Source of the DNA: Acidaminococcaceae bacterium
Lineage (GTDB): Bacteria; Bacillota; Negativicutes; Acidaminococcales; Acidaminococcaceae
Direction: 5' to 3'
DNA length: 37,147 nt
NCBI GenBank assembly: GCA_944390935.1
Contig: CALXRU010000017.1
Coordinates: 1-37,147, forward strand
Both the position numbers and the translations under genes were made by a program. Below are positions 16,408 through 23,876 of the stretch, in pieces. The notes under the pieces are model-generated. The model was not told the origin of the DNA. It made no database searches and was given only the letters and a program-made list of their open reading frames with translations. Position 1 is the first letter of the stretch. Every line of letters starts with the position of its first letter.

Positions 16408-17461
16408 CAAAAACGCCGCCTTTCAGCACAGCCTTGCCGCTGCCTTCCACAATCTTACCCAGTTCGTAGAAGGTTTCGCCGGCATTTTTAAAGTGTTCGC
16501 GTACAGCGTCGGCTTCTTCCGGCGCAACAACCAGCACCATGCCTACGCCCATGTTAAAGGTGCGGTACATTTCGTGCCAGTCAACATTGCCCCATTCCTG
16601 CAATTTTTTAAATACCACAGGCACTTCCCACGCACCGGCGTTAACGTCGGCATCGCAGTCAGCTGGCAGAATACGCGGAATGTTATCGTAAAAACCGCCG
16701 CCGGTGATATGCACCATGCCGTGCAGATTGAATTTTTCAATCAAAGGCAGGCATACACGCGGATAAAGGCGGGTTGGTTTTAAAAGTTCTTCGCCTAAAG
16801 TAGTGCCAAATTCCGGCACCGGGGTATCCATGGTAAAGCCCATTACGTCAAAGCAGATTTTGCGTACCAGCGTAAAGCCGTTGGAATGTACGCCCGCGGA
16901 AGGCAGTCCCAAAAGCACGTCGCCCGGTTTTACCTTGTCGCCGGTAATCATTTTGCTTTTTTCAACAACGCCAACGCAGAAGCCTGCGATGTCATATTCG
17001 TCCTTGCCGTACAAATCGCTCATCTCTGCGGTTTCGCCGCCGATTAACGCGCAGCCGGATTCCTTGCAGGCACCGGCAACGCCTTTAACAATCTGCGCAA
17101 CCTTTTCCGCCTCAAGGGTTTCAATGGCGATATAGTCAAGGAAGAACAGCGGTTCAGCGCCCTGCACCAGAATATCGTTTACGCACATGGCAACAGCGTC
17201 CTGGCCGATGGTATCATGCTTGTCGGCCATAAAAGCCAGTTTCAGCTTGGTGCCTACGCCATCGGTGCCGCTTACCAGTACCGGCTCTTTGTATTTGCCG
17301 CTGTTTAATGCAAACAAACCGCCAAAGCCGCCGATGTCACCGATAACTTCGGGACGGTAAGTAGCCTGCACACTTGCTTTCATCAGTTCAACAGCTTCAT
17401 TGCCGGCATCAATGTTTACACCGGCATCGGCATAAGTAAGTTGTTTCTTTTCTTCGCTCAT
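16400..17461 (-). CDS. purM: Phosphoribosylformylglycinamidine cyclo-ligase (AIR synthetase)
   Basis: ATP-dependent ring closure of FGAM to AIR, the fifth purine step. It is 353 residues. Family blocks include YADAGVNIDAGNE at the N-terminus, IGGFGGLF, VSGTDGVGTKLKLA, AMCVNDILVQGAEPLFFLDY, ALIGGETAEM, LPSAGVHSNGFTLVRK and ITGGGFYDNIPR. Two adjacent ATGs occur; AGGAGG is 3 nt from the first and 6 nt from the second, so 17461 is preferred. It is 15 nt from purF upstream and overlaps purN downstream. Confidence 0.96.
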   Translation of the reverse strand: MSEEKKQLTYADAGVNIDAGNEAVELMKASVQATYRPEVIGDIGGFGGLFALNSGKYKEPVLVSGTDGVGTKLKLAFMADKHDTIGQDAVAMCVNDILVQGAEPLFFLDYIAIETLEAEKVAQIVKGVAGACKESGCALIGGETAEMSDLYGKDEYDIAGFCVGVVEKSKMITGDKVKPGDVLLGLPSAGVHSNGFTLVRKICFDVMGFTMDTPVPEFGTTLGEELLKPTRLYPRVCLPLIEKFNLHGMVHITGGGFYDNIPRILPADCDADVNAGAWEVPVVFKKLQEWGNVDWHEMYRTFNMGVGMVLVVAPEEADAVREHFKNAGETFYELGKIVEGSGKAVLKGGVFGE

Positions 17462-17476
17462 CATCGTCCTCCTGTA

Positions 17477-18919
17477 TCAGCCTTCGTTTTCAAAAATATA
17501 TTTGGAACCCTGCCTCAGGGTTTCTTCCGCATTGTCCGGGTAATCGGCATTAAAGCAGGCATAGCACATGCCTTCGGGGTCCATGCAGTCCAGCGCGCGT
17601 TTCAAACCTTCCAGCGAAATATAATGCAGGGAATCTGCGCCGATGTACTGGCAGATTTCTTCTTCCGTATGGGTAGAAGCAATCAATTCCTTGCGCACGC
17701 TGGTATCAATGCCGTAATAGCACGGGTCGGTTACCGGCGGCGAGCTGATGCACATATGCACCTCGCGGGCACCGGCGTCCTTCAAAAGTTTAACTATCTT
17801 ACCGCTGGTGGTGCCGCGCACAATGCTGTCGTCAACAACCACAACGGATTTGCCCTTAATAACGCTTTCCACCGGGTTCAGTTTAAGCCTTACGGCGTTC
17901 AGGCGCTGTTTTTGGGTAGGCTGAATAAACGTCCTGCCTACATAACGGTTTTTGGTCAAACCTTCCATAAACGGCACGCCGGATTCAAGGCTGTAGCCAA
18001 CTGCCGCCGCCGTACCGCTGTCCGGCACGGAAATGACGATGTCGGCTTTAATGTCTTTGGTTTCTTTGGCCAGCTCGCGGCCCATATTGATACGCGCCTG
18101 ATAAACCGACTGCTTGTCGATAACGCTGTCGGTACGCGCAAAATAAACATATTCAAATACGCAGTGCGCACGTTTGGCAGGCATTTTTTCTGCCCAGCGG
18201 CTGCTTTTCGGTTCTTCGCTGTCGCTTTCAAACACCAGCATTTCACCCGGTTCAACGTCGCGTACAAATTCCGCGCCCACCAAATCAAAAGCGCAGGATT
18301 CGGAAGCAACTACCCAGCCGCCATCCATTTTGCCAATCGCCAGCGGGCGGAAACCATACGGGTCGCGCACGGCGATAAGTTTGTTATCGGTCATAACCAG
18401 AATGCCAAACGCGCCTTTAATAGTGTTGGCAGCTTCGGCTACGCGTTCTTCAATGGTTTTTTTGCGGCTGCGCGCGATAAGGCTTACCACAACTTCGGTA
18501 TCAACCGTAGTCTGGAATACCGCGCCCTCCAGTGAAAGGCGTTTGCGCAGCTCCGCAGCGTTGGTAAGGTTGCCGTTATGTGCCAGCGCCAGGTTGCCGC
18601 CGTCAAAATAAACGCGCAGCGGCTGAATGTTGTACGCCATGCTGGAGCCGGTAGTGGAATAGCGCACATGCCCGATGGCGATATGTCCTTCCAGACCGCT
18701 TACGCCGCCTTTAAAAACATCGGCCACAAGGCCCATGCCTTTGCGTACTTCCATGTGCGAACCGTCGGTAGTGGCAATGCCGCAGCTTTCCTGACCGCGG
18801 TGCTGCAATGCGTACAGCCCCCAGTAGGTGTTCAGCGCAACATCGTCGCTGTGGGAATAAATACCGAACACGCCGCACTCTTCGTGCATTTTGTCATCCG
18901 TAAAATCAATGCCAGACAT
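17477..18919 (-). CDS. purF: Amidophosphoribosyltransferase
   Basis: Commits PRPP to purine synthesis by exchanging pyrophosphate for ammonia from glutamine. The product has 480 residues from the ATG at 18919, chosen because AAGGAG lies 6-7 nt upstream; an upstream frame to 18943 has no such site. The glutaminase nucleophile is C15 in HEECGVFGIY, so a 14-residue propeptide must be removed, as in the Bacillus-type enzyme. The Ntn domain has GHVRYSTTG and LAHNGNLTN. The PRPP loop is VVVVDDSIVRGTTSGK. Cysteines in MDPEGMCYACF and similar contexts suggest the iron-sulfur cluster form. It lies 25 nt downstream of purE. Confidence 0.96.
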   Translation of the reverse strand: MSGIDFTDDKMHEECGVFGIYSHSDDVALNTYWGLYALQHRGQESCGIATTDGSHMEVRKGMGLVADVFKGGVSGLEGHIAIGHVRYSTTGSSMAYNIQPLRVYFDGGNLALAHNGNLTNAAELRKRLSLEGAVFQTTVDTEVVVSLIARSRKKTIEERVAEAANTIKGAFGILVMTDNKLIAVRDPYGFRPLAIGKMDGGWVVASESCAFDLVGAEFVRDVEPGEMLVFESDSEEPKSSRWAEKMPAKRAHCVFEYVYFARTDSVIDKQSVYQARINMGRELAKETKDIKADIVISVPDSGTAAAVGYSLESGVPFMEGLTKNRYVGRTFIQPTQKQRLNAVRLKLNPVESVIKGKSVVVVDDSIVRGTTSGKIVKLLKDAGAREVHMCISSPPVTDPCYYGIDTSVRKELIASTHTEEEICQYIGADSLHYISLEGLKRALDCMDPEGMCYACFNADYPDNAEETLRQGSKYIFENEG

Positions 18920-18944
18920 TCTCTGCTCCTTTTCCGCCGCCAAA

Positions 18945-19442
18945 TTACTGTTCAGAAGCGCGGAACGCAGCCAGTTTTTCGCCTTTGGCTTTAACTTCCG
19001 CTTTCATTTTTTCACGGTCTTCGGCAAGCTTTTCAACAAGTTCCGGGTATTTGGTAGCCAAAATCTGTACGGCAAACAGCGCTGCGTTCTTAGCGCCGTT
19101 AATTGCCATGGTTGCTACCGGAATACCGGACGGCATTTGTACAAAGCTCAAAAGGGAATCCATTCCGTTTAAAGGAGTGGCGTTAATGGGTATGCCAATT
19201 ACCGGCAGCGTTGTAAATGCGGCAATAACACCGCCAAGATGAGCTGCTGCGCCTGCTGCGGCAATAATTACCTCAACGCCGCCTTCACGCGCGCCTGCCG
19301 CAAACTCGTGCACCATTTCCGGGGTACGGTGTGCGGAAGCAACCACAACTTCAACTTCAACGCCAAAGCTTTTTAAGGTTTTTTCAGCCGGTTCAAGCAC
19401 CGGCCAGTCAGAATTGCTGCCCATAATAATTGCAACTTTCAT
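18945..19442 (-). CDS. purE: N5-carboxyaminoimidazole ribonucleotide mutase (class I PurE)
   Basis: Rearranges N5-CAIR to CAIR. It is 165 residues from the ATG at 19442, where MKVAIIMGSNSDWPVL matches the family N-terminus; the longer frame to 19502 would translate leader sequence. GSNSDWP, VASAHRTPE and AGAAAHLGG are the substrate-binding blocks of the octameric class I enzyme, and the SAHR motif points to class I. That class needs PurK for its substrate, and no purK is in the window. It is the first gene of purEFMNHD and has its own promoter and a structured leader. Confidence 0.96.
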   Translation of the reverse strand: MKVAIIMGSNSDWPVLEPAEKTLKSFGVEVEVVVASAHRTPEMVHEFAAGAREGGVEVIIAAAGAAAHLGGVIAAFTTLPVIGIPINATPLNGMDSLLSFVQMPSGIPVATMAINGAKNAALFAVQILATKYPELVEKLAEDREKMKAEVKAKGEKLAAFRASEQ

Positions 19443-19460
19443 TATCCCACTGCCTTTCGA

Positions 19461-19523
19461 TAAAAAATAAAGCCCGGTTAAAAAATCTATTGTGCTGTTC
19501 AACCAACTACAATTCTTCCGGGC
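19461..19523 (-). promoter_or_regulatory. purE leader: terminator-like hairpin with long structured loop
   Basis: On the minus strand GCCCGG (19523-19518) pairs with CCGGGC (19477-19472), followed by TTTATTTTTT. This ends about 20 nt upstream of the purE ATG. The 40-nt loop contains a second possible stem, ATTGT/ACAAT (19513-19509 and 19493-19489). The element lies between the purE promoter and start codon, so it looks like an attenuator. I cannot match it to a known purine, PRPP or other riboswitch class. Confidence 0.5.
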
Positions 19524-19551
19524 GTCTTTACATAAATAATATTATTACTTT

Positions 19552-19580
19552 ATTTTACCAATAGCCGCCCATTGTGTCAA
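19552..19580 (-). promoter_or_regulatory. Promoter of the purEFMNHD operon
   Basis: Minus-strand TTGACA (19580-19575), 17-bp spacer, TAAAAT (19557-19552). The predicted start near 19545 gives a leader of about 100 nt. Confidence 0.75.
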
Positions 19581-19597
19581 TAAATTTACACATTTTG

Positions 19598-21292
19598 TTA
19601 TTCGCCTTTTTCGGTTTCGTAAGGCCAGCCGCTCATACTTCCTTCAAGGCTCTGCACATTTTTGTAGCCCTGCGCGCGCAGCATCGTTTCCGCTTCATAG
19701 CCGCGCAAATCAATCTGGCAGCTGCAAACAAGCTTCGCGTCCTTGTCAGGCAGCGCCTCGCAGCAATGCGCACGCACCTTATCCAGCGGCAGGTTTACAA
19801 TGTTGGCGCAGCCTGCAATACGGCGCGTCTTAAACTCGCCCGGTGTACGCACATCCACCAGCGTGTAAGCCTTATCCTTGCGCAGCTCTTTAAAATCTTT
19901 CGGGTTAATGCTGCGCAGGCGCCCTTCAATTTTGTTCAGCAGCACGTTGGCAGCCGTGGCAATATTGTCAATCGGTCCGTTAAACGGCGGCGCATAGCCG
20001 ATGTCAAGCTCGCTCAAATCCTCCAGCGTTGCGCCCATGCTGATAGCGGCAACCAAAGTGTCGATACGTTTATCGACGCTCTGCCCTATCGCCTGCGCGC
20101 CGATAACCTTATGCGTTGCCCTGTCGGCAAACAGCTTCAACACAATGCGCCCTGCGCCCGGCATATAAGCAAGACGGTCGTTGCCCGGCACAACAGCGCT
20201 TTCAAAATCAATACCGGCAGCGGCGGCAGTGCGCTCGTTCAAACCGGTGCTGCCTGCTTCCATGCCCGGCATACGGCACAGCCCCGTGCCCAAAACGCCG
20301 GGGTATTTAACCATATCGCCGCAAATGTTGTCGGCAATCACACGCCCGTGCTTGTTGGCAGTGCTGCCCATCGGCGCAAAAATTTTCGCCCCGCTTACGC
20401 GGTGAGTATTTTCTGCGCAGTCGCCGCCCGCATAAATGCACGGGTCACTTGTCTGCATATATTCGTTCACGGCAATGCAGCCACTCGGCCCGATAGCAAG
20501 CCCGGCTTCACGCGCCAGTTCCGCATTGGGTCGCACGCCCACGGCGACAATAACCATTTGCGCCGGGATGGTGCGCTTATCCGTCTTAACGGCGGTTACG
20601 CGCTCCGTCCCTTCAAAGGCAACCGTCTTTTCGCCAAGGCACAGGTTAATGCCAGCAGCGGCAACAGGTTTTGCGGCAAGCTCAGCCATCTCCAAATCAA
20701 GCATCTGCGGCAGAATGCGGTTCTGCATCTCCACAACGCTCACCTTCACGCCAATGTTATTAAACGCTTCCGCCAGCTCCATGCCTATAAAGCCCGCACC
20801 GACTATAACCACGTCCGTCACATTGTTAGCGGCAAGCTCAGCTTTAACCTGCTCAACCTCCCAAGGGAACCAGAAGTTATGAATACCCTCTAAATCCGCG
20901 CCCGGTATTGGCAGGCGCACCGGCGTCGCACCAGTGCCCAGTACCAAAACATCATACGGCATATCCGTCACCGTGCCGGTTGTTTTATCCAGCACCGTCA
21001 CCGTTTTCGCTTCGCGGTTAATCTTTTGCGCCTCATGGCGGATTAACACATCAATGCCCTTTACATTTTTAAAATATTCAACATCGCGCGCAATGCCCTG
21101 CGGCGTATGCGTAAACTCGTTAAAGTTTTTTACCTCGTCACTGATATAATACGGAAAGCCGCACGCGCCATAGCTTACAAGCTTGCCGCGCTCAATAACG
21201 GTAATTTCCGCATCCTTATCCCTACGGCGCAGGCGCGAAGCAGTTTTCATCCCTGCCGCCACACCGCCGATAATCAAAACCTTTTTTGCCAT
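19598..21292 (-). CDS. CoA-disulfide reductase-like flavoprotein with rhodanese domain
   Basis: 564-residue FAD/NAD(P)H oxidoreductase of the CoADR/NADH oxidase group. The N-terminal FAD motif is VLIIGGVAAGMKTASRLRR, and the redox-active Cys is in SYGACGFPYYIS. A second dinucleotide motif, VVIVGAGFIGMELAEAF, binds the nicotinamide cofactor, and YAGGDCAE contacts FAD. A C-terminal rhodanese-like domain from about residue 465 starts LVDVRTPGEF and keeps a Cys-x4-Arg loop in SCQIDLRGYEAE, so it looks catalytically competent. Fused CoADR-rhodanese proteins are known and linked to CoA persulfide or polysulfide reduction; oxygen or peroxide detoxification is an alternative. It starts at an ATG 9 nt after AGGAGG and appears monocistronic. 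Confidence 0.88.
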   Translation of the reverse strand: MAKKVLIIGGVAAGMKTASRLRRRDKDAEITVIERGKLVSYGACGFPYYISDEVKNFNEFTHTPQGIARDVEYFKNVKGIDVLIRHEAQKINREAKTVTVLDKTTGTVTDMPYDVLVLGTGATPVRLPIPGADLEGIHNFWFPWEVEQVKAELAANNVTDVVIVGAGFIGMELAEAFNNIGVKVSVVEMQNRILPQMLDLEMAELAAKPVAAAGINLCLGEKTVAFEGTERVTAVKTDKRTIPAQMVIVAVGVRPNAELAREAGLAIGPSGCIAVNEYMQTSDPCIYAGGDCAENTHRVSGAKIFAPMGSTANKHGRVIADNICGDMVKYPGVLGTGLCRMPGMEAGSTGLNERTAAAAGIDFESAVVPGNDRLAYMPGAGRIVLKLFADRATHKVIGAQAIGQSVDKRIDTLVAAISMGATLEDLSELDIGYAPPFNGPIDNIATAANVLLNKIEGRLRSINPKDFKELRKDKAYTLVDVRTPGEFKTRRIAGCANIVNLPLDKVRAHCCEALPDKDAKLVCSCQIDLRGYEAETMLRAQGYKNVQSLEGSMSGWPYETEKGE

Positions 21293-21329
21293 ATATCAAA
21301 ACCTCCTCCGCACAAAATTTCCTACCTCT

Positions 21330-21335
21330 ATTATA
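21330..21335 (-). promoter_or_regulatory. -10 box for the CoADR-like gene
   Basis: A minus-strand TATAAT lies 37 nt upstream of the ATG. The -35 region is poor (TTGCTG at 19-bp spacing) and falls within the terminator stem at 21351-21376. Confidence 0.4.
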
Positions 21336-21342
21336 TACCAAA

Positions 21343-21376
21343 AATTAAAAAGCCACAGCAAATAAACGCCGTGGCT
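21343..21376 (-). terminator. Strong terminator with no assigned gene
   Basis: On the minus strand AGCCAC (21376-21371) pairs with GTGGCT (21356-21351). GGC/GCT extension pairs add to the stem, and TTTTTAATTTTT follows. The only annotated gene upstream on this strand, thrS, already has its own terminator at 21525-21553. Confidence 0.75.
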
Positions 21377-21405
21377 GGAAAATATATTTATCAAACTTTC
21401 TTTAT

Positions 21406-21495
21406 TTATTGTTGTAATGTTCGTAGATTTTGCTCTTTATTCAATCGCAAAATCTGCATAGCTTCGCTGTCACAATCATAAACTTTGCCTTTAGT
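21406..21495 (-). pseudogene. Possible gene remnant or tiny ORF between two terminators
   Basis: A 29-codon open frame ending in TAA reads TKGKVYDCDSEAMQILRL followed by NKEQNLRTLQQ, which has a protein-like composition. It has no in-frame ATG at its head; the only internal ATG (17 residues) has no ribosome site. An ATG at 21499 is out of frame by one base. Within it lies a perfect 9-bp inverted repeat, AGATTTTGC (21425-21433) and GCAAAATCT (21447-21455). It could be the tail of a decayed gene, the body of a small RNA ending at the 21351-21376 terminator, or chance. Confidence 0.3.
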
Positions 21496-21518
21496 TCATT
21501 TCTAATTAACGGCTCAGC

Positions 21519-21553
21519 AAAAAACAACCCTGACGCTTTAAGCATCAGGGTTG
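21519..21553 (-). terminator. Terminator of thrS
   Basis: On the minus strand CAACCCTGATGC (21553-21542) pairs with GCGTCAGGGTTG (21536-21525) with one mismatch, then TTTTTT. It starts 24 nt after the thrS stop. Confidence 0.9.
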
Positions 21554-21576
21554 CAAAATTAACTATTTTATTTTAA

Positions 21577-23481
21577 TTATTTCTTCTCGGCAATTTCTTT
21601 TTGCAGCATGGCGATAAATTCGTCCTGTTTCATTGCGCCGATGTCGCCTTCGCCGCGGCGGCGTACCGCAACGGTGCCTTCTTCAACTTCCTTGTCGCCG
21701 ATAACGAGCATGTACGGTACTTTCTGCATCTGCGCTTCGCGGATTTTGTAACCGATTTTTTCGTTGCGGTCGTCCATGTGTACGCGCAGGCCCATGTCAA
21801 ACATTTTGTCGTACAGTTTTTGTGCGTAGTCATGCTGTTTGTCGGTAATCGGCAGAATGCGTACCTGGCACGGAGCCAGCCAAGCCGGGAATGCACCGGC
21901 ATAGTTTTCGATCAAAATGCCGATGAAGCGTTCGATAGAACCGTAAACAACGCGGTGAATCATTACCGGACGGTGTTTCAATCCGTCTTCGCCGGTGTAG
22001 GTCAAATCAAATTTTTCCGGCAGCAGCATATCCAACTGAATGGTGCCGCACTGCCAGGTACGGCCGATGCTGTCCGTCAGGTGGAAGTCAATCTTCGGTC
22101 CGTAGAATGCGCCGTCTCCTTCGTTAATGGTGTACGGCAGGCCGAAGTCATCCATCGCGGCTTTAAGGCCGTTGGTTGCTTTTTCCCATGTTTCATCGTC
22201 GCCCATGCTGTCAGCCGGACGGGTGGAAAGTTCTGCATGGTATTTCAAACCGAAGGTTGCATAAACTTCGTCAAACAGGTGGATGGTTTCCTGAATTACA
22301 TCTTTAATCTGGTCGGTGGTCATAAAGATGTGCGCGTCATCCTGCGTAAAGCAGCGTACACGGAACAGGCCATGCAGCGCGCCGCTCAGTTCGTGACGGT
22401 GTACAAGGCCAAGTTCACCCACGCGCAGCGGCAGTTCACGGTAGCTGTGCGGATGGGTACGATAGTACAACATGCCGCCCGGGCAGTTCATCGGTTTAAT
22501 TGCAAAGTCTGCCTCGTCGATTTTGGTGAAGTACATGTTGTCGCGATAATGGTCCCAGTGACCGCTGCGTTCCCACAAAGTGCGGGAAAGAATCATCGGG
22601 GTCTGGATTTCGTAATAACCGTAACGGCGGTGTACCTGGCGCCAGTAATCAATCAAAGTGTTTTTAATAATCATGCCGTTGGGATGGAAGAACGGGAAGC
22701 CCGGGCCTTCATCCTGAATGCTGAACAGGTCAAGCTCCTTGCCCAGTTTGCGGTGGTCGCGCTTAGCGGCTTCTTCCAGCATGTGCAGGTAAGCGTCAAG
22801 TTCTTCCTTGCTGGGAAACGCGGTGCCGTAAATACGCTGCAGCATTTTGTTGTGCTCATCGCCGCGCCAGTAAGCACCGGCAATGCTTTGCAGCTTAAAG
22901 GCTTTAACTCTGCCGGTGGAAGGGCAGTGCGGGCCTGCGCACAAATCGGTAAAATCGCCCTGGGTGTAGGTGCTGATAACAGCATCCTCCGGCAAATCGT
23001 TAATCAGTTCAACTTTATATTTTTCGTTTTTGGCTTCAAACATTTTCAGCGCTTCCGCACGCGGGATTTCAGCCCTTACGAGAGGAATGTTGGCTTTAAT
23101 GATTTTTGCCATTTCCTTTTCGATAGCGGCGAGGTCTTCCGGAGTGAAAACGTGCTCGCTGTCAAGGTCGTAATAAAAACCGTTGGCAATGGCAGGGCCG
23201 ATGGCGAATTTAACGTCCGGGAACAGGTGCTGGATTGCCTGCGCCATAACGTGCGCCGCAGTATGGCGGATAGCGTGCAGGCCTTCTTCGCTTTCCGGAA
23301 CTACAAATTCTACGCTGGCATCATGTGTCAGTTTATCGGACAAATCCTTGTTGTCCCCATCTACAACGGCAAGCAAAGCCTGCTTGCCCAGTTTTTGCGA
23401 TAAGCTTTTGGCAACTTCAAGCAGGGTTACGCCATCTTCGTATTCCCTTACGCTGCCGTCTTTTAAAGTAACTTTTACCAT
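21577..23481 (-). CDS. thrS: Threonyl-tRNA synthetase
   Basis: Charges tRNA-Thr. It is 634 residues from the ATG at 23481, which has GGAGGT 6 nt upstream and gives the family N-terminus MVKVTLKDGS; longer frames run back into the T-box leader. Domains in order are a TGS domain (about 1-62), the editing domain with HTAAHVMAQA and its zinc-like His/Cys motifs (about 63-225, including GPHCPSTG), the class II catalytic core with MNCPGGM and the RVRCFTQDDAHIF block, and the anticodon-binding domain in the last 110 residues (PVRILPIT-like CQVRILPIT). It is preceded by a Thr T-box and followed by a strong terminator, so it is a single-gene unit regulated by tRNA-Thr charging. Confidence 0.97.
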   Translation of the reverse strand: MVKVTLKDGSVREYEDGVTLLEVAKSLSQKLGKQALLAVVDGDNKDLSDKLTHDASVEFVVPESEEGLHAIRHTAAHVMAQAIQHLFPDVKFAIGPAIANGFYYDLDSEHVFTPEDLAAIEKEMAKIIKANIPLVRAEIPRAEALKMFEAKNEKYKVELINDLPEDAVISTYTQGDFTDLCAGPHCPSTGRVKAFKLQSIAGAYWRGDEHNKMLQRIYGTAFPSKEELDAYLHMLEEAAKRDHRKLGKELDLFSIQDEGPGFPFFHPNGMIIKNTLIDYWRQVHRRYGYYEIQTPMILSRTLWERSGHWDHYRDNMYFTKIDEADFAIKPMNCPGGMLYYRTHPHSYRELPLRVGELGLVHRHELSGALHGLFRVRCFTQDDAHIFMTTDQIKDVIQETIHLFDEVYATFGLKYHAELSTRPADSMGDDETWEKATNGLKAAMDDFGLPYTINEGDGAFYGPKIDFHLTDSIGRTWQCGTIQLDMLLPEKFDLTYTGEDGLKHRPVMIHRVVYGSIERFIGILIENYAGAFPAWLAPCQVRILPITDKQHDYAQKLYDKMFDMGLRVHMDDRNEKIGYKIREAQMQKVPYMLVIGDKEVEEGTVAVRRRGEGDIGAMKQDEFIAMLQKEIAEKK

Positions 23482-23494
23482 AATTTTACCTCCT

Positions 23495-23730
23495 GAAAAA
23501 AAATAAAAACTCCATCCCTCGCAAAGGGACGGAGTAATCCGCGGTTCCACCCTGATTGGCTGCATAACAGCCCTCTTAGTTAACCGTTAACGCCGGTGTA
23601 CGATGCCGCCTACTCATACGTTCGGGACATAGTTTGAAGGTGGTCTGGCTGTTTACCGTACCAAGCTGCTCTCAGCCGCGGCAGCTTTTTCTGTAAGGCC
23701 TGCGCAAACGCCGTTTCCTTCGCATTACTG
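23495..23730 (-). promoter_or_regulatory. Thr-specific T-box leader of thrS
   Basis: The minus strand carries the canonical T-box AGGGTGGAACCGCG (23553-23540). The terminator hairpin is ACTCCGTCCCT (23535-23525) with AGGGATGGAGT (23519-23509), followed by TTTTTATTTTTTTT. In stem I, GAAGG near 23721 can pair with CCTTC (23640-23636). Directly before that 3' strand is ACC (23644-23642) followed by A, which is where the specifier codon is expected, and ACC codes for Thr. The bulge TGGA would pair with an NCCA end whose discriminator base is U. Uncharged tRNA-Thr should stabilise the antiterminator and allow thrS transcription. Confidence 0.92.
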
Positions 23731-23753
23731 ATAAAATATCAAATTATGTTTAT

Positions 23754-23782
23754 ATTATAAGCACCTGCGCACCGCTTGTCAA
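23754..23782 (-). promoter_or_regulatory. Promoter of the thrS T-box transcript
   Basis: Minus-strand TTGACA (23782-23777), 17-bp spacer, TATAAT (23759-23754): a perfect consensus. The start near 23747 gives a leader of about 265 nt. Together with the T-box this accounts for the 395-bp gene-free stretch 23482-23876, which also holds the divergent DUF4127 promoter. Confidence 0.82.
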
Positions 23783-23833
23783 ATCCCCGGCAAATAATTT
23801 TTATTAAAACTGGAAAAAACCGGCAATTCAACT

Positions 23834-23860
23834 TATAATATATAAGGTAATGTATTTACC
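23834..23860 (+). promoter_or_regulatory. -10 box and adjoining inverted repeat upstream of DUF4127 copy 2
   Basis: TATAAT (23834-23839) is followed by GGTAA (23846-23850), five bases and TTACC (23856-23860). The palindrome begins at the expected transcription start, a common operator position. The -35 is weak (CTGGAA at about 18 bp). An operator role is inference. Confidence 0.4.
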
Positions 23861-23876
23861 TGACGGAGATGATTGA

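Noticed and set aside
19461..19523. preQ1 riboswitch in the purE leader, suggested by the A/T-rich end of the loop
   Set aside because: The order of stem, loop and A-rich tail does not fit a preQ1-I pseudoknot, and the context is purine synthesis, not queuosine.
21601..23403. A 600-codon plus-strand open frame opposite thrS
   Set aside because: It is antisense to a complete, clearly conserved threonyl-tRNA synthetase, has an unnatural Phe/Val/His-rich composition typical of a shadow frame, and lacks a ribosome site and recognisable motifs.
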